DNA from: Synechococcaceae cyanobacterium
Lineage (GTDB): Bacteria; Cyanobacteriota; Cyanobacteriia; PCC-6307; Cyanobiaceae
DNA length: 64,000 nt
NCBI GenBank assembly: GCA_947378425.1
Contig: CANCJV010000009.1
Span: 27,066-91,065, forward strand
Reading direction: 5' to 3'
Below, one piece after another: positions 35,662-43,837 of the stretch. Position 1 is the first letter of the stretch, and every line of letters starts with the position of its first letter. Position numbers and translations under genes: made by a program. The notes under the pieces are model-generated. The model was not told where the DNA came from. It did no database searches and worked only from the letters and a program-made list of their open reading frames with translations.

Positions 35662-36091
35662 CTGACTCATCCCGGGGACGCCCAGCGACAGAGCGGGTCT
35701 CTGTCAAAGCCTTCCTGGCCTGGGTGCCTATCTCCCTTGCGGCATTTCGAGCCCTGCATCCACAGTTGCGGCGTGTTCCGACGGCAGTTAGCGCCTGGGT
35801 CACGCGGATTGACCTGCGGACACGGCTACGCCGTGCACAGCTGCTGGGTGATGCATGACTGTCGCGGCTGAGATGTGTCGTTCAGTCGTCGTCGAATCTT
35901 GGCCCATGGGCATCCCTGCAGCGTCTGGTTCCGGGTCCGCGGCATCACAGCCGCGGTGACGAACGTGTTGATCCACTGGCATCGCTACTAGTGCGCAACA
36001 ATGATCATCTTGTACCTGCTTGGGTCACCCATGGTCAACTTCCCAAAGTTGCGATTGGTTGACTTTGATCCAGAACCGCATAAAGTCAAAT
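35662..36091. other. Gene-free stretch with a short GC-rich hairpin
   Basis: 430 bases between the acetyltransferase and the next GT4 gene. A 67-codon ORF at its left end shows no recognisable motif. A perfect hairpin CCGCGGC-ATCACA-GCCGCGG lies at 35937-35956, without a T-tract. It might help end upstream transcription, but that is only a possibility. Confidence 0.4.
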
Positions 36092-37495
36092 ATGTCCGTT
36101 TTTGATTTCTCTTCGCGCCTTCCACTGCGAAAGCTGGCTGATCGCTTGCGATGGCGTGATGAGCGTTCCCGAATGGCCCGACTGACCATCGTCTCCCAGT
36201 ATTTCCCACCCGATTTCGCTGCTACGGGCCAGTTCATTGAGGATCTGTCGCGTCGGCTGGCCGAGCGCGGTCTGCAGAACCTGGTGCTGACTGGTCAACC
36301 TGGCTACGCATTTCACGCCCAACAGGCTGAGCGGATCGAGTTCCTGCCGAACCGCTGCATCCGCCGCACGTCCACCTCCCGTTTCTGGCCCGAGCGCATT
36401 CGTGGCCGGGTGGTCAACAGCCTCCTGTTCTGTCTGCGCACCCTGTTGCGGCTGCTTCGCCAGTGCCGCCGAGGTGACCTGCTGCTGTTCACCACTGAGC
36501 CGGCCTACCTTCCGATTGTCGGCTGGTTTTGCCATCTGCTGACGCGGGCGCCCTACGTGGTTCTGGTCTACGACCTGTATCCAGATATCGCAATCTCGCT
36601 TGGCGTCGTGGCTGCCGATCATCCGGTTGCTCGTCTCTGGCGGTTTCTGCAGGCCAGGAGCTTCGCGGCCGCCAGTGAAATCGTGGTCCTCAGCACCACC
36701 ATGCAGGACCTTCTGCGCAAGAACGATCCAGACTTGCTCACACCGATCACGGTGATCCCGAGCTGGGCTGATCCCGCTGCCATCATGCCCATCCCCAAGC
36801 CCGAGAACAGTTTCGTTCAGAGGCATGGTCTCGGCGAAGGCTTTACGGTCCTCTACTCCGGCAACCAGGGACGCTGTCACGACCTTGATACTCTCCTGGA
36901 GGCGGCAAGGCTCCTGCGTCATGAGCAACACATCCGTGTCTTGATCGTTGGAGGCGGGGCCCAGCACTCCTTCTTGGTCCAGCAGGTACAGGCCTGGCAG
37001 CTGCCGAATGTGCGTTTTCTGCCGTATCAGGATGTCGAAGTCCTGCCTCAGTTACTGGCCGCCGGCGATCTGGCGATCGTCAGTCTGCGGGAGGCTGCGG
37101 AGGGGCAGGTGGCTCCCAGCAAGCTTTACGGCCATCTGGCTGCAGCCTGTCCCGTGGCTGCGATCTGCGCCCCCCATTCCTATCTACGCACCGAAATTGC
37201 CCGCGCCGGTTGTGGCGGTGCCTTCGCCAGCGGGGAGGCCCAACTCCTTGCGGACTTCATTCGATCCCTTGCGGCTGATCCCGCCCGGGCCCGTCAGCTC
37301 GGTGAGGCAGGCCGTCGCCATCTGCTGGCCACCGCCACCCCTACTCTGGTGGTGCAGGCTTATGCCGAGCTGCTCTCGCGCCACCTGCCCCTGTTTCAGA
37401 AGTCCTATGCTCCTGCGGTGACGGCTGACGCTTTGCCCCTCCCCCAGACTGACGATTCCCTGGGATTTGAATACAGGATGGAAGGAAAGCGTTGA
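36092..37495 (+). CDS. Family 4 glycosyltransferase (WbuB-like)
   Basis: 467 residues from ATG 36092 (ATG 36173, beginning MARLTIVSQYFPP, is nearly as good and starts right at the first beta-strand). N-terminal domain: VSQYFPPDFAATGQFIEDL; then LLLFTTEPAYLP and VLVYDLYPDIAISLG. Donor domain: VLYSGNQGRCHDLDTLLEAA near 255 and EGQVAPSKLYGHLAA, the variant SKxYGHLAA donor motif of the WbuB-like GT4 subgroup that transfers FucNAc-type sugars in other bacteria. The stop lies six bases before the exosortase start. Confidence 0.86.
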   Translation: MSVFDFSSRLPLRKLADRLRWRDERSRMARLTIVSQYFPPDFAATGQFIEDLSRRLAERGLQNLVLTGQPGYAFHAQQAERIEFLPNRCIRRTSTSRFWPERIRGRVVNSLLFCLRTLLRLLRQCRRGDLLLFTTEPAYLPIVGWFCHLLTRAPYVVLVYDLYPDIAISLGVVAADHPVARLWRFLQARSFAAASEIVVLSTTMQDLLRKNDPDLLTPITVIPSWADPAAIMPIPKPENSFVQRHGLGEGFTVLYSGNQGRCHDLDTLLEAARLLRHEQHIRVLIVGGGAQHSFLVQQVQAWQLPNVRFLPYQDVEVLPQLLAAGDLAIVSLREAAEGQVAPSKLYGHLAAACPVAAICAPHSYLRTEIARAGCGGAFASGEAQLLADFIRSLAADPARARQLGEAGRRHLLATATPTLVVQAYAELLSRHLPLFQKSYAPAVTADALPLPQTDDSLGFEYRMEGKR

Positions 37496-37501
37496 TCGTC
37501 T

Positions 37502-38551
37502 GTGGCATTTGATCAGGAGGTGGATTTTTTGACCCAGCCAGGAGGAGCTTCATCAGTGGTTGACGGTTCAGCCGCCGGCACTACAGGGAACGGTTTGTCG
37601 GCACGGCATTCCATGTCGCTAGGCCCTCTCAATCGGCGCCTTGATTCCTGGCGACAGCGACTGCCCCCTTTCCTGCAGTCCTGGCTGCCCTCGATTCCGC
37701 CACCGACCCTGCGGAATCTCTGGCTACTCCTGGCATTGCTGGTGGCAACCCAGAACAGCGCGGTGTTTCACACCAGTCAGTCGGCCAATGTCACCGTACT
37801 GGCTGTGATGATCTGGGGCGGTGCCCTGATCTGCATCGAGGATCAACTCGACGACCTGGAACCGAATCCTGGCTTGATCGGTCTCCTGGTTGGCTCGACA
37901 CTCCTGCTGTGGGTCCTGGCTCGCACAGCGGTCATCGTTCATTGGGATGGTTTGATTTATATCCTCGCTCCGCTGGGGGGGCTGGCTCTCTCGCTGCTCT
38001 GTCTGCCAATACGAAAGCTCGGCCGTTTTTGCGACCCACTGTTCTGCCTTTTACTGCTCCCTTCTTTTGCCTTGTTGATTCGTCTGTTGCCTGAGGAGCC
38101 TCTCAGTTTGCTAACTGCCCGTGGAGCAGGGTTCTGGCTCTCGATCCTGGGTCTCGATGTGGTGGTCCAAGGCCGCAGTGTGATGTTGCCCGGTGGCGGT
38201 GTGCAGGTCCTGGCTGCCTGCAACGGCCTAGACATGATGGCTCAGATCCTATGTGTGGGCCTTATTTTCATGCTGGCCTTCCGGATCCGTTCCTGGGTCA
38301 GTCGGCTGTGTCTGTTTGCCGCTGCCCCCGCCATCGGCTTGGTCTGCAACACGATTCGCATAGCCCTGCTGGCTGGTTGCGCCAGCATCGGCCAGGGCAA
38401 GGGCAGTACCTTATTCACTTTCTTTCACGATGAAACTGGCTCCCTGGTTTTCTCCGGAGTCGCCGTGTTCGTTTACGGCCTGCTCTATCTCAATCTTCTT
38501 GAGCGGGAGCTGGCTCCCCAGGGCACTGCTCTTGACGAGCCCGAGTCATGA
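37502..38551 (+). CDS. Cyanoexosortase A (transpeptidase-like membrane protease)
   Basis: Membrane enzyme that recognises PEP-CTERM tails of exported proteins and cleaves them. The 349-residue protein has about eight membrane segments and all three catalytic residues of the exosortase family: Cys240 in AACNGLDMM, Arg286 in NTIRIALLA and His309 in FFHDETGSLVF. The N-terminal 75 residues are hydrophilic and variable. GTG 37502 is six bases after the GT4 stop; ATG 37613 is an alternative. The next gene is the family's associated partner, which supports the cyanoexosortase A assignment. No PEP-CTERM substrate is encoded in this window. Confidence 0.9.
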   Translation: MAFDQEVDFLTQPGGASSVVDGSAAGTTGNGLSARHSMSLGPLNRRLDSWRQRLPPFLQSWLPSIPPPTLRNLWLLLALLVATQNSAVFHTSQSANVTVLAVMIWGGALICIEDQLDDLEPNPGLIGLLVGSTLLLWVLARTAVIVHWDGLIYILAPLGGLALSLLCLPIRKLGRFCDPLFCLLLLPSFALLIRLLPEEPLSLLTARGAGFWLSILGLDVVVQGRSVMLPGGGVQVLAACNGLDMMAQILCVGLIFMLAFRIRSWVSRLCLFAAAPAIGLVCNTIRIALLAGCASIGQGKGSTLFTFFHDETGSLVFSGVAVFVYGLLYLNLLERELAPQGTALDEPES

Positions 38552-39225
38552 GTGAGGGGATGGTTGAACGTGATCAACAACGTCTTCTGAGTCGCTGGCT
38601 GAGTGTCCTGGTGATGGTTGCTTCGGTCGCGGCTCTCAAGTCGATGCTATGGCCCCGCTGGCCCCATTCACCAGATCTTGCCGCGGCTCATCTGGGTGCT
38701 GGTCTGGCAGAAGCGGGTTTCAATCCCAGGCCGTTACCGACCCTGCCAGCCGAACACAGCTATGAGCGTTCTCTCTCAGCCGCGCCGGGCTGGCAGCTGT
38801 CAGACGGTCAGGAGCTGCGTCTGGCCAGAGCCAGTGTTCGCCAGCGCTACAACTTTCAGGCCGCTTTTCTCGTCCGTGATCGCCCTCAATTGGCCTTGAC
38901 CAATCGTCGTCTCAACATCCCGATGTCCGGCTCCGCCGCTGGTTTGATTCAGGGGCGGCCTGCTTACCAGACTTGTTTGGTTCCTGAGATAGGGACCTCT
39001 GCGGGCATGGCGATTACTGCAGAGGCGCTGGGGAAGGCCGCAGATCAGCGTGCGTCTGCTCGGATCCAGATGGTCAAGGGGCTGCTGGGTCTGCAGCCGA
39101 CTCGCAGTTTTGATTGCATTCTGGTCAGCCTGCGCAGCTTGTCCGCGAACCCACCTTCTGTCGTGGTCTGGCGCAAGGTTGTGGCAAGTGTGTCGTCCAA
39201 TTTGCAGGATTTTTCCAGGCGATGA
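38548..39225 (+). CDS. Cyanoexosortase A system-associated protein
   Basis: 225 residues with an ATGA overlap on the exosortase. One N-terminal membrane anchor (WLSVLVMVASVAALKSML, about residues 17-35) is followed by a periplasm-facing domain with LSAAPGWQLSDGQELRL and TRSFDCILVSLRS. Identity rests mainly on position and overall layout, matching the small single-anchor protein that follows CrtA in cyanobacteria; its biochemical role is unknown. It resembles the EpsI-like partners of other exosortases in having one anchor and an exported domain. The stop overlaps the next ATG. Confidence 0.75.
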   Translation: MSEGMVERDQQRLLSRWLSVLVMVASVAALKSMLWPRWPHSPDLAAAHLGAGLAEAGFNPRPLPTLPAEHSYERSLSAAPGWQLSDGQELRLARASVRQRYNFQAAFLVRDRPQLALTNRRLNIPMSGSAAGLIQGRPAYQTCLVPEIGTSAGMAITAEALGKAADQRASARIQMVKGLLGLQPTRSFDCILVSLRSLSANPPSVVVWRKVVASVSSNLQDFSRR

Positions 39226-39743
39226 TACTGAATCCTCTCCGGTGGTGGCCTGTTCAGCCCCAAGTCGTTGATGGCCCAGCAGCACCTTTAGGAGCAGCTC
39301 TCCCCTACAGCTGGATACTCACCAACCAGTTGGCGATAGGGCCCATGCCTGCCAGTTCCTGGCACTGGCAGCAGTTGGAAGAGGCTGGTTTCCGTTGCCG
39401 TTTCAACTGCTGCTATCCCCAAGAAGGGCGGCGAGCACCGATTCCAATCGGCTGGAGGTCTGCAGGGGTTCCTCTGCCGGACCATCGTCAGCAGGAGGAT
39501 CTCAGGGCGGATCGCTTACTCGATGCCTTGAACATGGCTGAATCCCTGCTGGTTGAAGGCTCTCCAATCTATCTCCACTGCCTCGCTGGCATCGAACGCT
39601 CACCATTAATGGCAGTGGGCTTGACAGCTCGGCGTCGCCAGATAGATATTTTTGCTGCCTTGGATTGGGTGCGTCGCTGCCATCCACCCTCCTTGCCCAT
39701 ATATGGCCATCTTGACTTGCTGGATCAAGTGCTTAAAGCGTAG
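39222..39743 (+). CDS. Dual-specificity protein phosphatase family protein
   Basis: 173 residues, ATG 39222 in an ATGA overlap with the exosortase partner; the open frame extends further upstream but inside that gene. The catalytic loop YLHCLAGIERSPLMAVG has the P-loop pattern HCx5R(S) with Cys120 and Arg126. Such enzymes remove phosphate from Tyr or Ser/Thr. It is cytosolic by lack of a signal or anchor. Its end faces the end of the tyrosine autokinase gene 48 bases away, making it a candidate counter-phosphatase (inference). A phosphoglycan or nucleotide phosphatase role is the alternative. Confidence 0.82.
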   Translation: MILNPLRWWPVQPQVVDGPAAPLGAALPYSWILTNQLAIGPMPASSWHWQQLEEAGFRCRFNCCYPQEGRRAPIPIGWRSAGVPLPDHRQQEDLRADRLLDALNMAESLLVEGSPIYLHCLAGIERSPLMAVGLTARRRQIDIFAALDWVRRCHPPSLPIYGHLDLLDQVLKA

Positions 39744-39770
39744 ATCAGACTTGCTTTGCTAGCTTTGGCG

Positions 39771-39792
39771 AAAATCTGAGCATAGAGATTTT
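39771..39792. terminator. Weak AT hairpin between convergent genes
   Basis: Inverted arms AAAATCT (39771-39777) and AGATTTT (39786-39792) with an eight-base loop lie between the phosphatase and autokinase stops; the right arm touches the autokinase stop codon. The position fits a bidirectional terminator, but the stem is short and AT-rich, so support is weak. Confidence 0.25.
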
Positions 39793-42445
39793 ACTGATCA
39801 TGCCTGCGGTTGAAAGGTCTCTTCAGTGTTCGTGATAGCCATGCCAAGGCGCCTGTCGGAGGATTGTGACGCGATGTCTCGTCGGTGCTGTGAATCTTGC
39901 TGGAAGTTGTTGAAACGTTGGCGGTTCCAGCCTTGTTGTTTGCCAATGATCCGGTAGCTCTACTTTCTTTGTCATTGGCCGCATCTTGATAGGACTTTGC
40001 TGAAGCCCCATCTCGGATGTAGCGGCTGGCGATGTATGAGTTGCGGTAGGTGTTTTTGGCGGAAGAGCCGGCGTATCCGTTGCGTAGATAGGAGTCCCGA
40101 TAACGATTGATGTATCCCTTCAGGCCGCGTCCATAGTTGCCGTAGCCTTTGCCCTGCTTGCCGTAGGCGCCAGCGTAAGCGTAATGATAGTAATAACCAT
40201 ATTCGTATCCGTAGTCATTGAGGCGGCTCGGGAACGTGATCTGGTTGCAGATCAGGCCAAGCACGTCCACGCCGGTGGCCTTGATCCGTCGGCTTGCTTG
40301 AGGAGCTAGTTCACGGCTCACCTTGCCAAGGCCCACGAGGAATAGAATACCGTCGAGTTTTTCTCCCAGCAGGATTGGGTCAGAGAGCATCAGGCACGGC
40401 GGTGTATCCCAGAGCACGATGTCGTATCCCGGCAAAGCCCTGATCTGATCGACGACGTCCTGGCAGCGACTGGAGTTGAGCAGCTTGGCCGGATCGGGTG
40501 GCTTGGGGCCGGCGGGCAACAAGTCAAGATTTTCAGCGACGGATTGAACTAGGTCTGTAATTTTGTGGCTTGAGTCCGACAACAGGCTGGAGAGACCTTC
40601 TCCCTGTTCAATGCCGAGATAGCGAGCCTGCATTGGCAGCCGCATATCGGCATCAACGATCAGCACCTTGAGGCCCAGATCCGCGAGGGTGCGGGCAAAA
40701 ATAGTCACCGCAGTGGATTTCCCCTCTCCCTGGGTGGAGGAAGTGACGCCGACCATGCGGATGTTGTGATCTGCCCGCAGGAGGCGGAAGGTGGTGAACA
40801 AGCTGCGAAGGGATTCCTTGATGGCGAAGCGCTCGCTCGCCGACATCTTGGCAATGCTGGTTGAGATTTCCAGGCCTGGCTCCAGTGGCAGATAGGGAAT
40901 CAGACCAAGTACGGGCATCTGTAGTTCCTTTTCTGCATCCATCGGCGTGTGGAAGACGTTGTCCGTACGTTCGCGCAGGTATGCAGCGCCCAAGCCGGCC
41001 AGCAGACCAATCATCAGGGCTTGCAACAGGCTTTTCTGGATGTTGGGTTCTACGGGCATATCGCCGAACTCAGGCGGACTGATCACCTGCCAAGGGGTGG
41101 TGGAGCGCGCCAGTTCCAATCGGAAGTTTTCGCGGGCTTGGATGTAAGAAGAATAGTGTTCGCGCGCAATTGAAAGCCGCTGCTGCAGATCTTCAAACTC
41201 TTTCATCTTGATGGGATTGTTGCGGAAATTCTGATTCAGCAACATGATCTGTCGGTTGATTTCGTCCTGCTGAGCCACGTTGGCCAGCAGCTCTGCCCTT
41301 ACAGAATCTCCGGCCTGTCTTTGTACCACAGGCAACAACGAATTTCGCCGTGCCAGAATCGATTGCACAATAGGGGAATCCTCCCGGTAAGTTGCTCGGG
41401 CATTGGCTAGTTCGGTTTCGAACTCGTTGAGTTGCTTCAGGGGAGTTGTTGTCCCTGCGGCTGATTCAGCCCCGGCACCCCGGCCTGGGGTGGCAATGTC
41501 ACTGCGTCCGAGTTGCTCCACAGCTGTTGGTGCACCACTCGGGGACCACTGCAATTTCCCGGAGTTGATGGAAGCCAGTTGACTATCGAGCTGGACCTGA
41601 TTGGACTGGAGCCCGCGTAGTTGCTGTACTAGGTTTTCACGAGTGCCCAAAATCGCCTTGGCGCTGTCCCCAGGATCAAGGTTGTTATTGCGCTCGCGGA
41701 AGCGCAACATTTCTCCCTGCAGCTTCTCCACCCGTTGCATTATTTCTGGTGCCTGCTGATCAAGGAACCTCACCCCGGAATCCAGAGTTGCCTGGCGTTC
41801 GGTCAGGGAAAAGCGGGTGTAAATCTGAGAAAGCTGGTTGAGGATCTGTCGTCCCTTGGCTGGATCTGACCAGCGCAGAGTGACGTTGAGAACGTTTTGA
41901 ACGGATTCGGATGCAGGAGCAACCCCCAGGTTGTTGATCAGCTCGCCCTGGCCTACGCCTTGTTTCTCAGCCAGCGGACCGATCAACAGAGGACTGCGCA
42001 TCAGCAGGATCAGGCTGGGGACATCGCTAGTGACGTTGCTTCGGGCGATCTGCTCGACCATTCCCCCGGAGCCCCCCCCGCCCTTTGATTCAAAGGGATT
42101 GCTGATCTGCATCTGGAAGCCGCCCTCGTAGACCGGCGCGAAGATGCGCTGCCGCAGCGTGTTGATCGCCAGGGCGCTGGTCACCACTGCGAAGGTGAAC
42201 AGAAACAGGCCCTGGCGTCGTTTGACGGTGCGGATCAGGCCCACCAGGCCGCTGTCGCTTGCGCTCTGAACACCTGCCAGGGGCGAATCGAATGCCTGAG
42301 GATCCACCAAGGTGGTGCGGGCCAGGCCCCTCTCTTGACGCATGGTGAAGGGGGAGGGGTTCGCGACCAGGGCTCCCGGGGCACCCGTGCCGCTCATTGA
42401 ACCCGAACCGGACGCTGGATGGTTGCTGGCGTCCGAGGGGAGCAT
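39791..42445 (-). CDS. wzc: Wzc-like polysaccharide co-polymerase and tyrosine autokinase (BY-kinase)
   Basis: 884 residues. The N-terminal part has a Wzz-type domain with first membrane segment near 80-100 (LFLFTFAVVTSALAINTL) and a long coiled-coil-rich periplasmic region to about 480, then a second membrane segment (LLQALMIGLLAGLGAAYL). The kinase domain has Walker A TSSTQGEGKST near 570, Walker A' VLIVDADMRLP near 592 and Walker B DIVLWDTPP near 675. The C-terminal tail (about 735-815) holds some 18 tyrosines, the expected autophosphorylation cluster. It controls chain length and export with the Wza-like protein, whose gene diverges from it 147 bases away. Confidence 0.92.
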   Translation of the reverse strand: MLPSDASNHPASGSGSMSGTGAPGALVANPSPFTMRQERGLARTTLVDPQAFDSPLAGVQSASDSGLVGLIRTVKRRQGLFLFTFAVVTSALAINTLRQRIFAPVYEGGFQMQISNPFESKGGGGSGGMVEQIARSNVTSDVPSLILLMRSPLLIGPLAEKQGVGQGELINNLGVAPASESVQNVLNVTLRWSDPAKGRQILNQLSQIYTRFSLTERQATLDSGVRFLDQQAPEIMQRVEKLQGEMLRFRERNNNLDPGDSAKAILGTRENLVQQLRGLQSNQVQLDSQLASINSGKLQWSPSGAPTAVEQLGRSDIATPGRGAGAESAAGTTTPLKQLNEFETELANARATYREDSPIVQSILARRNSLLPVVQRQAGDSVRAELLANVAQQDEINRQIMLLNQNFRNNPIKMKEFEDLQQRLSIAREHYSSYIQARENFRLELARSTTPWQVISPPEFGDMPVEPNIQKSLLQALMIGLLAGLGAAYLRERTDNVFHTPMDAEKELQMPVLGLIPYLPLEPGLEISTSIAKMSASERFAIKESLRSLFTTFRLLRADHNIRMVGVTSSTQGEGKSTAVTIFARTLADLGLKVLIVDADMRLPMQARYLGIEQGEGLSSLLSDSSHKITDLVQSVAENLDLLPAGPKPPDPAKLLNSSRCQDVVDQIRALPGYDIVLWDTPPCLMLSDPILLGEKLDGILFLVGLGKVSRELAPQASRRIKATGVDVLGLICNQITFPSRLNDYGYEYGYYYHYAYAGAYGKQGKGYGNYGRGLKGYINRYRDSYLRNGYAGSSAKNTYRNSYIASRYIRDGASAKSYQDAANDKESRATGSLANNKAGTANVSTTSSKIHSTDETSRHNPPTGALAWLSRTLKRPFNRRHDQ

Positions 42446-42592
42446 TCCTTGAAGCAGAAAGGATCTGCTCCAATACTACGGCCAGATTCCTCGATCGCTC
42501 GGTGGGACCGATCCTCTGAAGGAACCGTCCCTCGAAGGAAAACCGGCAGAACTGAGTAAGGTGAGGCCCCGCCTGTCTCGTCGTCGTTGCCC

Positions 42593-43786
42593 GTGGAGGT
42601 TTCTAGCCGCCCCAACCACCGCCCAGGTGCCCGCTGGCCGTTGTCGCCGACTCGCCCTGCCACCTGGTTTCAGGTCCGTACTGCGTCCATGGCCCTGGGG
42701 GCTTTGCTGACGTCAGGACCGCTTTTGCCGCTCCAGGCCGCCGAGCTCCCTGTCTCTCACTCCGCATTCAGCGGCTCGGCGATCTCCCAGGCCACACCCG
42801 GAGCCACCTCTGCCCCCACCATGTCCGGGGCAGACAGTCTGTCTCTGCCGAATGTCTATAGCGATCTTTATGTGCTTGGCCCGGGAGATCAGCTGCAATT
42901 GAACTTTCTGGATCCCGCAGCCAAAGAGGTTGGAGGTCCTGTCGAGATCCTGCCCGACGGCACCAGCACCCTGGCTCTGCTCGGCTCGGTCCAGCTCACC
43001 GGTCTAACCCTGGGTCAGGCCAGCCGCTGGCTCACCTCCCTGTACGGCAAACAGTTGGTGCGGCCGCAGCTCATCCTCAGTTTGACCAAACCCCGCCCCG
43101 TACAGGTCAGCGTCCTCGGTGAGGTGAGCCGTCCAGGCCTCTATCCACTCACTTCCTATTCCACACCAGTTTCGGCCATTCAGACAGCCGGCGGTATCAC
43201 CCTCAATGCCGACATCCGCCAGGTGATCCTGCGGCGGCCGGCCGGTTCCGGGGGGTACGAGAAGCAGACGGTGCTGGATCTGGCTCAGTTGCTGCAGGTA
43301 GGCAACCAACGCCAGAACCCGATTCTCTTCGATGGCGACACGATCATTGTCACCCGCTCCGAGAAGCCGTTGCCCAAAGAGGTGATCCAGATCGGCCTCT
43401 CCAATCTCTCTCCGGCCAGCATCAACGTGACTGTGGTCGGGGAGGTCAAGCAACCTGGAACTCTCGCTGTTCCAGCGAACACTCCCCTTCAGGAGGTCTT
43501 GCTGCGGGCTGGTGGTCCAGTGCCGTGGCGTGCCAAGAAAAGTGATATTGAACTCGTGCGCCTGAACCGCAACGGCACGACCACCAGCGAGTTTTACAGT
43601 TATCAACCTGGCAAGGACATCTCCAAGGGTTTCAACCCACCTTTGCGGGATCGGGACGTTGTCATTGTACGGCGTAGTTACTATGGTAAGACCATTGATC
43701 TTGTCAATCAGCTGATCGTGCCGCTCGCCTCTCTTGGCAATACTTTCTTGCAATACGGCTATTATTATAATAACAATAATCGCTGA
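42593..43786 (+). CDS. Wza-like polysaccharide biosynthesis/export (OPX) protein with SLBB domains
   Basis: 397 residues from GTG 42593 (TTG 42587 and ATG 42689 also in frame). A signal-peptide-like segment ALGALLTSGPLLPLQAAEL follows an Arg-containing start. The Poly_export domain begins YVLGPGDQLQLNFLDPAA near residue 92 and has LPDGTSTLALLGSVQLTG; two SLBB domains follow (VSVLGEVSRPGLYPL and INVTVVGEVKQPGTLAVPAN). The C-terminus ends in an Asn/Tyr-rich tail. It forms the outer-membrane export channel that pairs with the Wzc-like kinase. No lipobox cysteine is obvious, so membrane anchoring may differ from classical Wza. Confidence 0.9.
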   Translation: MEVSSRPNHRPGARWPLSPTRPATWFQVRTASMALGALLTSGPLLPLQAAELPVSHSAFSGSAISQATPGATSAPTMSGADSLSLPNVYSDLYVLGPGDQLQLNFLDPAAKEVGGPVEILPDGTSTLALLGSVQLTGLTLGQASRWLTSLYGKQLVRPQLILSLTKPRPVQVSVLGEVSRPGLYPLTSYSTPVSAIQTAGGITLNADIRQVILRRPAGSGGYEKQTVLDLAQLLQVGNQRQNPILFDGDTIIVTRSEKPLPKEVIQIGLSNLSPASINVTVVGEVKQPGTLAVPANTPLQEVLLRAGGPVPWRAKKSDIELVRLNRNGTTTSEFYSYQPGKDISKGFNPPLRDRDVVIVRRSYYGKTIDLVNQLIVPLASLGNTFLQYGYYYNNNNR

Positions 43787-43837
43787 ATAAGGCCGCTTCG
43801 GCGTGTTCCTGCTGTTCCCCTTCGCTCTCTGTTTCCC

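Noticed and set aside
35658..35858. Plus-strand ORF of 66 codons after the WcaF-like gene
   Set aside because: Arg/Ala-rich with no recognised motif; lies in a degraded stretch.
35937..35956. CCGCGGC hairpin as a terminator
   Set aside because: No T-tract and almost 280 bases after the nearest stop; recorded only as part of the gene-free stretch.
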